Origin: Bacteroidales bacterium
GTDB lineage: Bacteria; Bacteroidota; Bacteroidia; Bacteroidales; WCHB1-69
Length of the DNA stretch: 64,000 nucleotides
Direction of reading: 5' to 3'
Assembly: GCA_017554325.1 (NCBI GenBank)
Contig: JAFZIP010000014.1
Span: 1 to 64,000 of the forward strand
The stretch's first letter is position 1. Each line of letters begins with the position of its first letter. The notes beneath the pieces are model-generated. The model was not told the origin of the DNA, did not search any database, and was given only the letters and a program-made list of their open reading frames with translations. Of this stretch, positions 1-9,100 are shown piece after piece. Made by a program: the position numbers and the translations under genes.

Positions 1-523
1 CATGTGGAACAACTTCTTCAATCACATTGACATCAAGAAAGAGAATGTCAACATTTTGAATGGCAACGCTGAAGATTTGGAGGCAGAGTGTCAGCGTTAC
101 GAAGACAAGATCAAGTCCTACGGCGGCATTGACCTGTTCATGGGCGGCATTGGTCCCGACGGGCACATTGCATTCAACGAACCCGGATCCTCGCTCACGT
201 CGCGCACGCGTGTGAAGACGTTGACAATGGACACTGTGATTGCCAACTCCCGATTCTTCGACAATGACATCAACCAAGTACCCAAGACGGCCCTGACCGT
301 GGGTGTAGGCACCGTAATGGACGCCCGCGAGGTAATGATTCTGGCCAACGGCCATGGCAAGGCCCGCGCGCTGGCCGCCGCCATCGAAGGCTCCGTCAGC
401 CAGATGTGCACCGTCTCCGTGCTCCAACTCCATCCCAAGGGAATCATTGTATGCGACGATGCCGCCTGCGACGAGATTACCTACGGCACCGTGAAATATT
501 TCAAAGATATAGAAGGCAGGTAA
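1..523 (+). CDS. nagB: Glucosamine-6-phosphate deaminase, 3' part
   Basis: Converts glucosamine 6-phosphate to fructose 6-phosphate and ammonia in amino-sugar catabolism (cytosol). Only the last 173 codons are in the window. By comparison with E. coli NagB (266 residues), about 88 N-terminal residues lie upstream, so the ATG at position 2 is internal. The active-site block [11 protein letters not shown] is present; its Asp53, His55 and Glu60 of the fragment match Asp141, His143 and Glu148 of the E. coli enzyme. The segment [13 protein letters not shown] and the C-terminal [11 protein letters not shown] are also typical. The C-terminus has its natural length. A perfect palindrome follows the stop codon. 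The assignment is secure; the incompleteness is only due to the window edge. Confidence 0.95.
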   Translation, partial: MWNNFFNHIDIKKENVNILNGNAEDLEAECQRYEDKIKSYGGIDLFMGGIGPDGHIAFNEPGSSLTSRTRVKTLTMDTVIANSRFFDNDINQVPKTALTVGVGTVMDAREVMILANGHGKARALAAAIEGSVSQMCTVSVLQLHPKGIIVCDDAACDEITYGTVKYFKDIEGR

Positions 524-529
524 ACAATT

Positions 530-559
530 GGTAGGGACGCATAATTATGCGTCCCTACC
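530..559. repeat. Perfect 30-bp intergenic palindrome
   Basis: Two 15-base arms, beginning GGTAGGGACGCATAA, form a perfect inverted repeat with no loop, placed between nagB and ugd. No T-run follows on the plus strand, so it is not a classical intrinsic terminator. Dispersed palindromes of this GTAGGGACGCA type occur between genes in many Bacteroidota genomes (family knowledge); here there is one copy. Confidence 0.8.
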
Positions 560-587
560 CAAATAATAAACAAAAAACAACATTTAT

Positions 588-1841
588 ATGAACATTTCAG
601 TTGCCGGCACCGGCTATGTCGGACTTAGCATCGCCACCCTTCTGTCCCAGCACAATCATGTGACGGCCGTCGATATTGTGCCCGAACGCGTGGATTTGGT
701 AAACCAAAAAAAGTCCCCTATCCAAGATGACTATATCGAGGATTATTTAGCGCACAAAACGCTGGACCTTACGGCCACCTTGGATGCCGAGGAGGGATAT
801 AAAGATGCGGACTTTGTGGTGATTGCCGCACCCACCAATTACGACAGCCAGAAGAACTTCTTCGACACCTCCGCTGTGGAAGACGTCATCCGCATGGTAC
901 TCCGCGTGAACCCCACCGCGGTGATGGTCATCAAGAGCACCATTCCTGTTGGCTATACCACGCAAGTGCGCGAGAAGTTCAAAGGCGCGGACGGGAAATT
1001 GCCGAACATCATCTTTGCGCCCGAGTTTCTGCGCGAGAGCAAAGCCCTGTACGACAACCTATACCCTTCCCGCATCATCGTGGGTTACGACAACTCCAAT
1101 CCCTTCCTTGAAGAGAAGGCGCACGTGTTTGCCACACTCATCAAGCAAGGGGCGCTGAAAGAGGATGTGCCTGTGCTGTTCATGGGCAGCACCGAAGCCG
1201 AGGCTGTGAAACTGTTCGCCAACACCTATCTGGCCTTGCGAGTCTCCTACTTCAACGAGCTGGACACCTACGCGGAAATCAAGGGACTGAACACCCAGCA
1301 AATCATCGAGGGCGTGTGTCTGGATCCGCGCATTGGCACGCACTACAATAACCCGAGCTTTGGCTACGGCGGCTATTGCCTGCCCAAAGACACGAAACAG
1401 CTGCTCGCCAACTACGCCGACGTGCCACAAAACATGATGTCTGCCATCGTGGAAAGCAACCGCACCCGCAAGGACTTCATCGCCGACCGCGTGCTCAACA
1501 TGGCCGGTTACTACGACTACTACAACCGCGGCGACTTCAACCCCAGTGAGGAACGGCAGTGCGTCATCGGTGTCTATCGACTGACGATGAAGAGCAATTC
1601 CGACAACTTCCGTCAATCCTCCATCCAAGGTGTGATGAAACGTGTGAAGGCCAAAGGTGCTATCGTCATCATCTATGAACCTACCCTGCCCGACGGCACC
1701 ACATTCTTCGGCAGTCAAGTGGTGAACGACCTCGACAAGTTCAAACAGCAGGCACAGGCTATCATCGCCAACCGCTACGATGCCTGCTTGGACGATGTGG
1801 CCGACAAGGTCTATACCCGCGATATTTTCAAAAGAGACTAG
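588..1841 (+). CDS. ugd: UDP-glucose 6-dehydrogenase
   Basis: NAD-dependent oxidation of UDP-glucose to UDP-glucuronate, a precursor for surface polysaccharides; cytosolic. It has 417 codons, close to the short E. coli/Klebsiella class. The N-terminal Rossmann motif is [12 protein letters not shown] (residues 4-15). [18 protein letters not shown] is the central substrate-binding block. The catalytic cysteine is Cys264 in [16 protein letters not shown] context. The C-terminal NAD/UDP-binding half is complete. The start is the ATG at 588, followed at once by the dinucleotide-binding strand. A beta-helix protein gene begins 22 bp downstream and is probably co-transcribed, which suggests a role in envelope sugar metabolism. 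Confidence 0.95.
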   Translation: MNISVAGTGYVGLSIATLLSQHNHVTAVDIVPERVDLVNQKKSPIQDDYIEDYLAHKTLDLTATLDAEEGYKDADFVVIAAPTNYDSQKNFFDTSAVEDVIRMVLRVNPTAVMVIKSTIPVGYTTQVREKFKGADGKLPNIIFAPEFLRESKALYDNLYPSRIIVGYDNSNPFLEEKAHVFATLIKQGALKEDVPVLFMGSTEAEAVKLFANTYLALRVSYFNELDTYAEIKGLNTQQIIEGVCLDPRIGTHYNNPSFGYGGYCLPKDTKQLLANYADVPQNMMSAIVESNRTRKDFIADRVLNMAGYYDYYNRGDFNPSEERQCVIGVYRLTMKSNSDNFRQSSIQGVMKRVKAKGAIVIIYEPTLPDGTTFFGSQVVNDLDKFKQQAQAIIANRYDACLDDVADKVYTRDIFKRD

Positions 1842-1863
1842 TAAGAAGAGATTATATACAAAA

Positions 1864-3801
1864 ATGAAAATCAAACAGCTGATTCTGTTTGTCTGCCTGT
1901 TTATTTTAATGAAAGTCCCTCTGAATGCGCAAGACTCTCTGCTGTCTCCAAAGGATTTCGGTCTGTACGAAGCTGCATCGGATTCGGAGCGTTACGAGGT
2001 GCTGTACAAAACCCACATGGCCGCCTTGAAAGCCAACGTGCCGGTGGATTACAGTGGAATAGACACTCTTACAATAGAGATCACTGCTTCGTCGCAAAGG
2101 ATTCCGCTGGGCAAAACCACCGACTTCAAAGGCTTGCGCCTCACCGTGCGGAACAAAAGCAAGCTCTGTTATCTCTTCGAGCGGCAGCAAGCGGCCACAA
2201 GCATCACCATAGATAAAGGTTTGCTGGATGGTGAGGATTTTTCCTCTGTGCCTGCACTGGCCAACGGCTTGTATCAGCTGGTAATAGAAGATGAAAATCC
2301 GTGGGTGGCAAAGCGAATTGGGTACAATTATAGTGCCATCCGCCGTGATATTTTGCTCATCTGCGACGGGCAAAGTCGCAACAACCCTGTCATGCCCTAC
2401 AACAACGAGCAGTCGAAACCCAAGTGTTCTTTCGTTGCGGTGGATGAAGACGAAGAGCCTGTGATAATCCAGAATCTCACTTTCATCCGCGACAAGGCAA
2501 ACTCCTACAAGGTGATGCCTTTCATCATCAGCGGGCAGAACAACCTGCAGATACGGAACGTGACCATCAACACCCCTGAAAGCAAGTTAGTGGCCGATGC
2601 AGCCATCGACATCCAAAACTGCACCAACGTGACGATGGATAATGTCACCATCAACGGCACCTACTCGCGCAGCGACTACTACGGTTACGGCATTCAGATG
2701 AACAACGTATGGAACAGCCGCTTTGTGCGGCTCAACGCCAAGGCCAAGTGGGGCGTGTTCGGGACCAACAACATCAATACGGCCTACCTGCAGGATTGCG
2801 ACATCAACCGCTTTGATATCCACTGCTATGGCCGCGATGTCTCCATGAAAAGTTGCAAATTCAGCAATCTCTACAACCAGTTCTCATCCATGTACGGCAC
2901 TCTTTCCTATCAAAAATGCCGGTTTGTGAACTTCATCCCTGTCTTGTTGGAGCCTTCCTATAACGCCTACACCCAATTCAACCTCAAGATGGAGGATTGT
3001 GTATTCGACGCGACCAACAACCGCTACTTCCTCATATCCGCCGGCCGCCTCGACTCCGTGAAAAACAGCCGCCCCGAACTGGCCAAGAAGTACTGGCCCG
3101 ATATCATCATCAAAAACATGACGGTGAATGTGCCCGACAATGTGGAGAAAGTTGCCATTTTCAATCTCAACCACAAGCAGGAAAAAGAGGCTGCCACACC
3201 TTATATCAAAACAATTTCCATTGATGGCATGAAGTTCAACTACTCGGGAAGCGGACACGCCGCCGACCTTTATCTGAGCAACCGATATGTGAAATTGGCA
3301 CAAGCCTACGCCTGCAATATCAGCCATCTGGATATCATACCGGTCACCGACAACCGGATTGCACAGGCCAAAACCAAATACATCTATCCAGCCAGTCTGC
3401 ATCCCAACATCCGCTATTCCGCCAAAGATGTCATCCGGATCAGCAAATCAAGACTCAACTACAATGTAAAGGCCAATGAGGCATACAACATAGTTTTTGA
3501 ACGCTGTACTTTAGGTTTTGTGCGTTACACATCTGCCGTCAACACGGCCAAACGCACCTATAAAAACTGCAACATCTATCTGAACTGTTCCGATGACATC
3601 TATTATTATATCGACAATCATGCGGATTATATCGGCACACTGTTCATCCCCTGCAACCCGAAAATGCAAATCAACTTCATTGGCAGTCACAACGATGTGG
3701 TTTTCAAGGATTGCCGGGTACGCGATAAGGTAAAACTGCTCTACAAGGGGTCTTCTGACAACAAAGAATTCAAGGATTTCCGCCTGAAGGGAAAGAGATA
3801 G
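1864..3801 (+). CDS. Secreted right-handed beta-helix protein
   Basis: Unknown function. I start it at the ATG at 1864, because this gives a clean signal peptide (MKIKQLILFVCLFILMKVPLNAQ) and avoids overlap with ugd; an in-frame ATG at 1780 would lie inside ugd. The mature part (about 620 residues) has many short repeats of the type 'IQNLTFIRD', 'IRNVTINTP', 'MDNVTINGT', 'LQDCDINRF', 'MKSCKFSNL'. This spacing is typical of parallel beta-helix proteins of the pectate-lyase-like superfamily. There is no lipobox and no T9SS sorting domain, so the product is probably periplasmic. I see no convincing lyase active site, so enzyme activity is not claimed. It is the likely operon partner of ugd. Confidence 0.75.
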   Translation: MKIKQLILFVCLFILMKVPLNAQDSLLSPKDFGLYEAASDSERYEVLYKTHMAALKANVPVDYSGIDTLTIEITASSQRIPLGKTTDFKGLRLTVRNKSKLCYLFERQQAATSITIDKGLLDGEDFSSVPALANGLYQLVIEDENPWVAKRIGYNYSAIRRDILLICDGQSRNNPVMPYNNEQSKPKCSFVAVDEDEEPVIIQNLTFIRDKANSYKVMPFIISGQNNLQIRNVTINTPESKLVADAAIDIQNCTNVTMDNVTINGTYSRSDYYGYGIQMNNVWNSRFVRLNAKAKWGVFGTNNINTAYLQDCDINRFDIHCYGRDVSMKSCKFSNLYNQFSSMYGTLSYQKCRFVNFIPVLLEPSYNAYTQFNLKMEDCVFDATNNRYFLISAGRLDSVKNSRPELAKKYWPDIIIKNMTVNVPDNVEKVAIFNLNHKQEKEAATPYIKTISIDGMKFNYSGSGHAADLYLSNRYVKLAQAYACNISHLDIIPVTDNRIAQAKTKYIYPASLHPNIRYSAKDVIRISKSRLNYNVKANEAYNIVFERCTLGFVRYTSAVNTAKRTYKNCNIYLNCSDDIYYYIDNHADYIGTLFIPCNPKMQINFIGSHNDVVFKDCRVRDKVKLLYKGSSDNKEFKDFRLKGKR

Positions 3802-3809
3802 ATTGCCTG

Positions 3810-4376
3810 CTACCGGTTTTCTAAATTGAACTGGCCCTTGTGCAAGCCACGCATACCATAATAATATTGTTCAATCTCGGCCAAGTCCTGCTCATAGTTC
3901 CCTGTGGGATGGAAAATCTTGCCCACGCCAGCCGTCCGGGTCTTGAAGTCTATATGGCTGATACAAATGGGCACGTCGGCCTTCTGCGCAATCTGGTAAA
4001 AACCGCGCTTCCAATGCTCCACATATTGGCGAGATCCTTCCGGACAGATGATGAAGGCAATCTCCTCGCGACTTTTGATCAAGTCCACGGCAAAATCGGC
4101 AAAGTGCAAGGCATGTTTACGGTCAACGGGCACACAACCTATCCTCGTCAAAAAACCTTTTAACGGGAAAACGAAAAACTCCTTCTTCATCACCATAACC
4201 ATTTTCAAGCCCAAATATCGTATTACAAAAAGGCCGACCACAAAATCATAAACAGAGGTGTGCGGAGCCATGATGATGACACATTTTTTCAATTCAGGGT
4301 TATTCTGGAAGTCCTCCGGCGTGTAACCCGTCACCTTGAAACGGCATAGTTTAAGTAAAAAGGAGTATTTCGACAT
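3810..4376 (-). CDS. PlsC-like acyltransferase
   Basis: A 188-residue protein of the lysophospholipid/1-acyl-glycerol-3-phosphate acyltransferase superfamily. It has the HX4D catalytic motif (HTSVYD, about residue 38) and the second block PEGSR (usual form EGTR), which binds the acceptor phosphate. The open frame extends upstream to 4511, but I choose the ATG at 4376 because it lies just after the stop of the LD-carboxypeptidase gene and the upstream residues look like out-of-frame carboxypeptidase sequence. It is short for PlsC and could instead act on other lipids. It is the last gene of a three-gene minus-strand operon with an SDR and a peptidoglycan enzyme, suggesting envelope maintenance. 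Confidence 0.85.
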   Translation of the reverse strand: MSKYSFLLKLCRFKVTGYTPEDFQNNPELKKCVIIMAPHTSVYDFVVGLFVIRYLGLKMVMVMKKEFFVFPLKGFLTRIGCVPVDRKHALHFADFAVDLIKSREEIAFIICPEGSRQYVEHWKRGFYQIAQKADVPICISHIDFKTRTAGVGKIFHPTGNYEQDLAEIEQYYYGMRGLHKGQFNLENR

Positions 4377-4381
4377 AACGC

Positions 4382-5284
4382 TTAATTTTCTATGATGATT
4401 TGTTGATTTTGAATTTGGCAATTCATCCGACAGCCCATTCGGATGGCTTTGTTGAGCACCTCGTGACCTGCAGGGAAGTTGAAGATTACAGGGAAACCGT
4501 ACTTCTGGCAATGCTCCGCCACAATCTCTTCCGCATTTTTGCCATACGGGATGGTGTTATCGTGCATATCGCTCAAATACCCCACTATCAAACCAGCCAA
4601 GTTCCGCAGTTTGCCGCTTCGGTCCAGATTTGTCATCATGCGGTCGATGTGATACAGATACTCGTCCAGATCCTCAATGAAAAGCACTTTGCCATCCGTA
4701 TCCAGCTCCGACGGAGAGCCCATCAGCGAATAGAGGATGGAGAGATTGCCACCCACAACGGGAGCGGAAAACTCGCCCAAGCGGCTGAGAGGATGCTCTG
4801 GGATTTCGTAACGCAGCTGGCGGCCCGTCAAGGCATCGATCAAACTCCGGTTGGCCGGTGAGTTGAATTCCCCGTCATGCACATTGATGGGCATGGTGCC
4901 GTGCAACGTGGCCATGTCATACCGCTGATGCACATGTGCATGGAACACTGTAACATCGCTAAAGCCCACCAGCCACTTGGGATTGCGGCAGAAAGCGGAG
5001 AAGTCAAGGTTGTCGATGATGCGGGCGGACCCGTAGCCGCCGCGTGCGAACCACACGGCCTTGATGTCAGGATTGTCGAGCAGTTCCTGGATGTAGCCTG
5101 CGCGCGTCGGCTCGTCACCGGCAAACTGATGGCACTCAGCGAAGAGGCGCTCGTCGAGATGCACGTGGAAGCCTGCTTCCTGGAGAAAACGCACCGCCGG
5201 CAGCATCTCCTGTTCGGAGACCTTGCGCGCCGGAGCCGCAATGGCTATGGTGTCGCCGGATTCCAGATAGGGAGGTATGATCAT
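4382..5284 (-). CDS. LD-carboxypeptidase, peptidase family S66
   Basis: A 300-residue protein of the LdcA family, which removes the terminal D-Ala from the L,D-bond of tetrapeptide stems during murein recycling in the cytosol. A Ser-Glu-His triad can be read: Ser109 in VGFSDVT, Glu204 in FIEDLDE and His274 in FPAGHE. The N-terminal LESGDTIAIAAPA and the ARGGYGSARI block are typical. No signal peptide. Its ATG overlaps the TGA of the upstream SDR gene (ATGA), so translation is probably coupled. The length matches E. coli LdcA (304). Confidence 0.92.
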   Translation of the reverse strand: MIIPPYLESGDTIAIAAPARKVSEQEMLPAVRFLQEAGFHVHLDERLFAECHQFAGDEPTRAGYIQELLDNPDIKAVWFARGGYGSARIIDNLDFSAFCRNPKWLVGFSDVTVFHAHVHQRYDMATLHGTMPINVHDGEFNSPANRSLIDALTGRQLRYEIPEHPLSRLGEFSAPVVGGNLSILYSLMGSPSELDTDGKVLFIEDLDEYLYHIDRMMTNLDRSGKLRNLAGLIVGYLSDMHDNTIPYGKNAEEIVAEHCQKYGFPVIFNFPAGHEVLNKAIRMGCRMNCQIQNQQIIIEN

Positions 5285-6135
5285 AATGCTATACCATTAC
5301 GTTCCAGGGCCTCACGGGTGATGCGTCGTAACAGTTCCCGCTCGGTGATGTTGTTGTAAAATTTCTTTTTATGTGCCTTCACCTTTTTCTTCTTGAAATA
5401 ACATCCCGTCACCCCTTCAAACTCGGGGTTCAAGGCGGCAGCCAGCATGGTGGCTGCTCCTTCCTCCGGCGTGTTGATGACCGGACGGAAGAACCAATCG
5501 CACAGCTTGTCCACCACAACATTGCCCTGGCGGATGATGCCAGTGCTCACAATGTCCGGGTCGGCCACGTTGATGCATATACCCCGCTTCTTCCACTCGT
5601 CTGCCACGTCGAGCATGAAATAATAGAGTGCCCGCTTGGAGTTGCCATACGTGGTGAACCGGTTGAACTTCTTGTCGTTGGTTCCGGAAAGAAAATCTTC
5701 CTTGATTTTTCCCATGATATAGGCAATGGAAATCATGCTCACAATACGAGTGCCTTGGCCCATGATGGGCAGCAGGGCGTTGGTAAGCGTATAGTGTCCC
5801 AAATAGTTCACTGCGGCGGTGTACTCCACCCCGTTCACACTGTTCTTGGCACGATGGCACAGCACTCCGGCATTATTCAACAAAATCTGCAAGGAGGAAA
5901 ATTTTCCCTTGACCTCATCGGCAAAACGGATAATATCTTGCAGATTGCCGAGATCCACCTGCATCAAATGCAAAGTTGCTCCTGTCTCCTTTTGAATTTC
6001 CTCATACACGGGTCTCGCCACTTCAGCATCATAGCAGGCCATAATCACTTCATAACCGGCTTTCGCCAGCGTGCGGGTGTGGATGGTGCCCATGCCTCCG
6101 TCGGCACCCGTCACCAATGCTAATTTGTCATTCAT
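5281..6135 (-). CDS. Short-chain dehydrogenase/reductase
   Basis: A 284-residue NAD(P)-dependent oxidoreductase with classical SDR signatures: TGADGGMG cofactor loop (residues 9-16), NNAG (87-90), and the catalytic pair Tyr163/Lys167 in YGNSK. The substrate is not evident. The C-terminal tail is lysine-rich (KKKKVKAHKKK), followed by a short predicted helix; this is unusual and may associate with membrane or nucleic acid. It is the first gene of the operon with the LD-carboxypeptidase and acyltransferase. A -7 box lies 17 bp upstream of the start. An in-frame ATG at 6131 cannot be excluded as the start only if the ATG at 6135 is unused; the first is preferred because it directly precedes NDKLALVTG. 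Confidence 0.9.
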   Translation of the reverse strand: MNDKLALVTGADGGMGTIHTRTLAKAGYEVIMACYDAEVARPVYEEIQKETGATLHLMQVDLGNLQDIIRFADEVKGKFSSLQILLNNAGVLCHRAKNSVNGVEYTAAVNYLGHYTLTNALLPIMGQGTRIVSMISIAYIMGKIKEDFLSGTNDKKFNRFTTYGNSKRALYYFMLDVADEWKKRGICINVADPDIVSTGIIRQGNVVVDKLCDWFFRPVINTPEEGAATMLAAALNPEFEGVTGCYFKKKKVKAHKKKFYNNITERELLRRITREALERNGIAL

Positions 6136-6151
6136 TAAATTGCGAAAATTT

Positions 6152-6159
6152 CAAAAGTA
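6152..6159 (-). promoter_or_regulatory. -7 promoter box for the SDR operon
   Basis: TACTTTTG on the minus strand, a perfect match to the Bacteroidota -7 consensus TAnnTTTG, located 17 bp upstream of the SDR start. I see no good -33 box. Confidence 0.55.
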
Positions 6160-6179
6160 TTTATCGATTATGAGTTTTA

Positions 6180-9100
6180 TTAGTTCTTAATCACGCGGAG
6201 GGTTTCTGTACCCATCTCGGTGATGACACGAGCGAAATAAACTCCGGAAGCGTTGCCACTCAGATCAATGTTCACACTGTTATCGCCAACCTTCATGGTC
6301 ATGATCAGCTTGCCATACACATCATAAACCTCCACATTCTCAATCATCAATTCTGAATTCTCAATTCTGAACTTTCCTGTGGTCGGGTTAGGATAGAGTA
6401 CAGAGCTGCTCATCAGATAATTATTGATACCCGTCAGAGTGAACGTAACATGGTTGGATTCTTCACTTATCTGTTCCCCACAGTTAGCTACCACAAAGGC
6501 CTCGTACTCAACACCACTTGCCAGATTGGTAAGGGTATAGGAGCTGGTGGTGGCAGTTTCTGTTGTCCAACCGCCCGAAGAAGCCTGTCTGTAGTTGACA
6601 GTCCAGTTGTCGGGTTCGCCCTGTTGATTCCAAGAAAGTTGAGCCTCAGCACCATTCAAAGGTATATAGACGGTTAGATCGGTCGGTGCCTCACAGCTTT
6701 CAGGAGTACTGCCTCCTTCGCAAGTTACCTGAATCGCAAAACCACTATACTGGATGCTCTCATCAGACTCAAAGTGGAGCGTAAGCGGACCCGTAGTGGA
6801 TGTCACATTAAGGGTTGTGTCCTCGTCGCTGTTGAAGAGCACCGTGCCACTATCATCGCTGCCGTCATAGATGATAAGTTTGTCATAGCCATCCTCAAGT
6901 TCAAATGTACCCGTCATGTGAACCATCATACCATCCATATCAGGATTGATAACCACAGTCACATCGCAATCGGAATCGTAATGAGCATCAGGACCGCCGT
7001 TGTCGTAGAGATAGCCGCCGCACATGGTCAAAGTGTATTCGCCAGTTGTAGGCAGATTGTAGGATCCTGGTGTTGCCTGAATAGGACCGACCCAGTCGCT
7101 GAAATCATTGTTGCCGCAATTGGCGCGCACATAGAAGTCGTATGTAGCTGCAGAAAGATTATCGATAGTATATGGGTTGGTGGTCACAGCAACTGTAGTG
7201 CCTGTGCCTGGCGTGAACCCTTGTGCACCATACTCAATCTCCCATGCGGTGGCAGAGCCAGTTTCCGTCCACGACAAAATCACAGAAGAACTATTGCTTA
7301 TTGCGGACAAGTCGCGCGGCTTCAAACATGAAGGCATGACATCAATCACCAAACTATCCAGGTATGCAAAAGCAGCGTAGGTTGAGGCTTCGTTCTTGAA
7401 CGCAATGTAGCGTCCATTACCTTGGTAATTATTCAAATACACATCTCGCTCAATCCAGGATGATGCGGCAGATGATGCAGGATAAGCCGTATCAACTGCA
7501 ACAAAGGTGTTGACATCTTCAGGATCGGACATCACACCGACAACAAGTTTGTCGTTGGGAGAGGTAGCAGCGTACATGAACGTCACTCGCAGGCTATTCA
7601 TGACAATCGATGTGTCAAACTCAGGAGTGATAGCAATATTACGGGTACCCGGTGAACCGGCTAAGAAGTACAAAGCACCCGGAGCACTATAATTATAGGT
7701 GCTGATAATCGGCATGTCGGAAGAGTGATTGTTGATCTTACTCCAACAAGGAGGATATGCATGTTCACTTGTGCCGTAAAAATCGAAATTCTCCTGGAAT
7801 GGAAGCGTACTAATCACATCACATTCGGTCATGAAGTCCATCGTCTTGTAAGAGCTGTAAGTAGCACCGCAGTTGGAACGCATTCTCACCGTATAGAGAG
7901 TGCTGGATTGCAAGTTGGTAAGATGTGCTGTGAAGTTGGACAAATTGGCAACTGGTGTCCATGTGCTCTCTGATGACTTCTTATATTCCATCTCCCATGA
8001 GCTCTCTGCACCACCGTTAGTCCATACAATGTCGGCAGAGTGGGTGCTGATGTTGCTCACATAGAAGTTTGGTGGAATACAGGAGACCTGGTTGTTGCAT
8101 TCGCCACCGAAGATTACATCGTTACAATATTTAGAGGGACCTCCAGTGGTAGTTGTCGGTGTGCTGTTGATGGTATAGTGATTATAATCTGAAAAAGTGT
8201 AAAGAGATGCACCCATTCCTGAAGGAGATTCGTGTACAAACCACGAATTGCCGTCGTTATAGCTTCCTGTTTCATCAATGACAATAACCGCCAAGTTATG
8301 AACACCATCATACACGAAAGGTGTCTGGAAAATGAAAGAATTCCATCCTTGAGCCAAAGTAGGCACACCCGAAAACACTAGCGTTGCATTGGCTGTAGGC
8401 AACCAAGTGGAAGGCGTGCTTTCCGTTGTATGCATCAAATAGATGGATAAAGTTCGGTGTTGTGCCCAATTGGCCATGTTGAATGAAATTGAGCTAAACG
8501 TATTGGCACCACCCATTTCATTGGCGGTAAATACTTGCTGTGAGTAACAATAGTTATAGTAACTATACGAAGGAATATAGTCATTGATTTCAGATCCGTC
8601 GCCTATTGTTATTTCACCGCCAGCCAGACAAGTTGTCCTAAACGTCTGGGAAACAACAATACTGTAACTGCTGTCACAATTGGTGATTACTTTCACTTCA
8701 TAGTCCGTGTTGGGAATCAAGTTGTTAAGCATATACATGGCACCTGTGATGTGGCTGCTTGCTGTATCCCAATGGTTTTGTCCGGCTACAGAATATAGCA
8801 ACGTGTAGCCTGAAATAGTGCCGTGATGAGCAGGATCCCATGAGATCAGGGCCGAAGTTCCAGCCACATTTGAAGCTTTCAGGTTGGAAACAGGCGCGCA
8901 ATCAGAAACAGGGGACAATACCACATCATCAATATAGCCATAGTTATAGTTACTGATCGGTTTCTTCACTCTCAGCACTATGTACCGACCGTCTCCTGTG
9001 TAATCATCAAAACACACAAGCTGGTTGGAATATACCGTTCTTGTGGTCGTGACCGTCCGTACAAGAGTAAATGTAGAGGGATTGTCAGGATCGGACATAA

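Noticed and set aside
1059..1874. 271-codon frame antisense to ugd
   Set aside because: Low-complexity Val/His-rich product typical of a shadow of the real gene.
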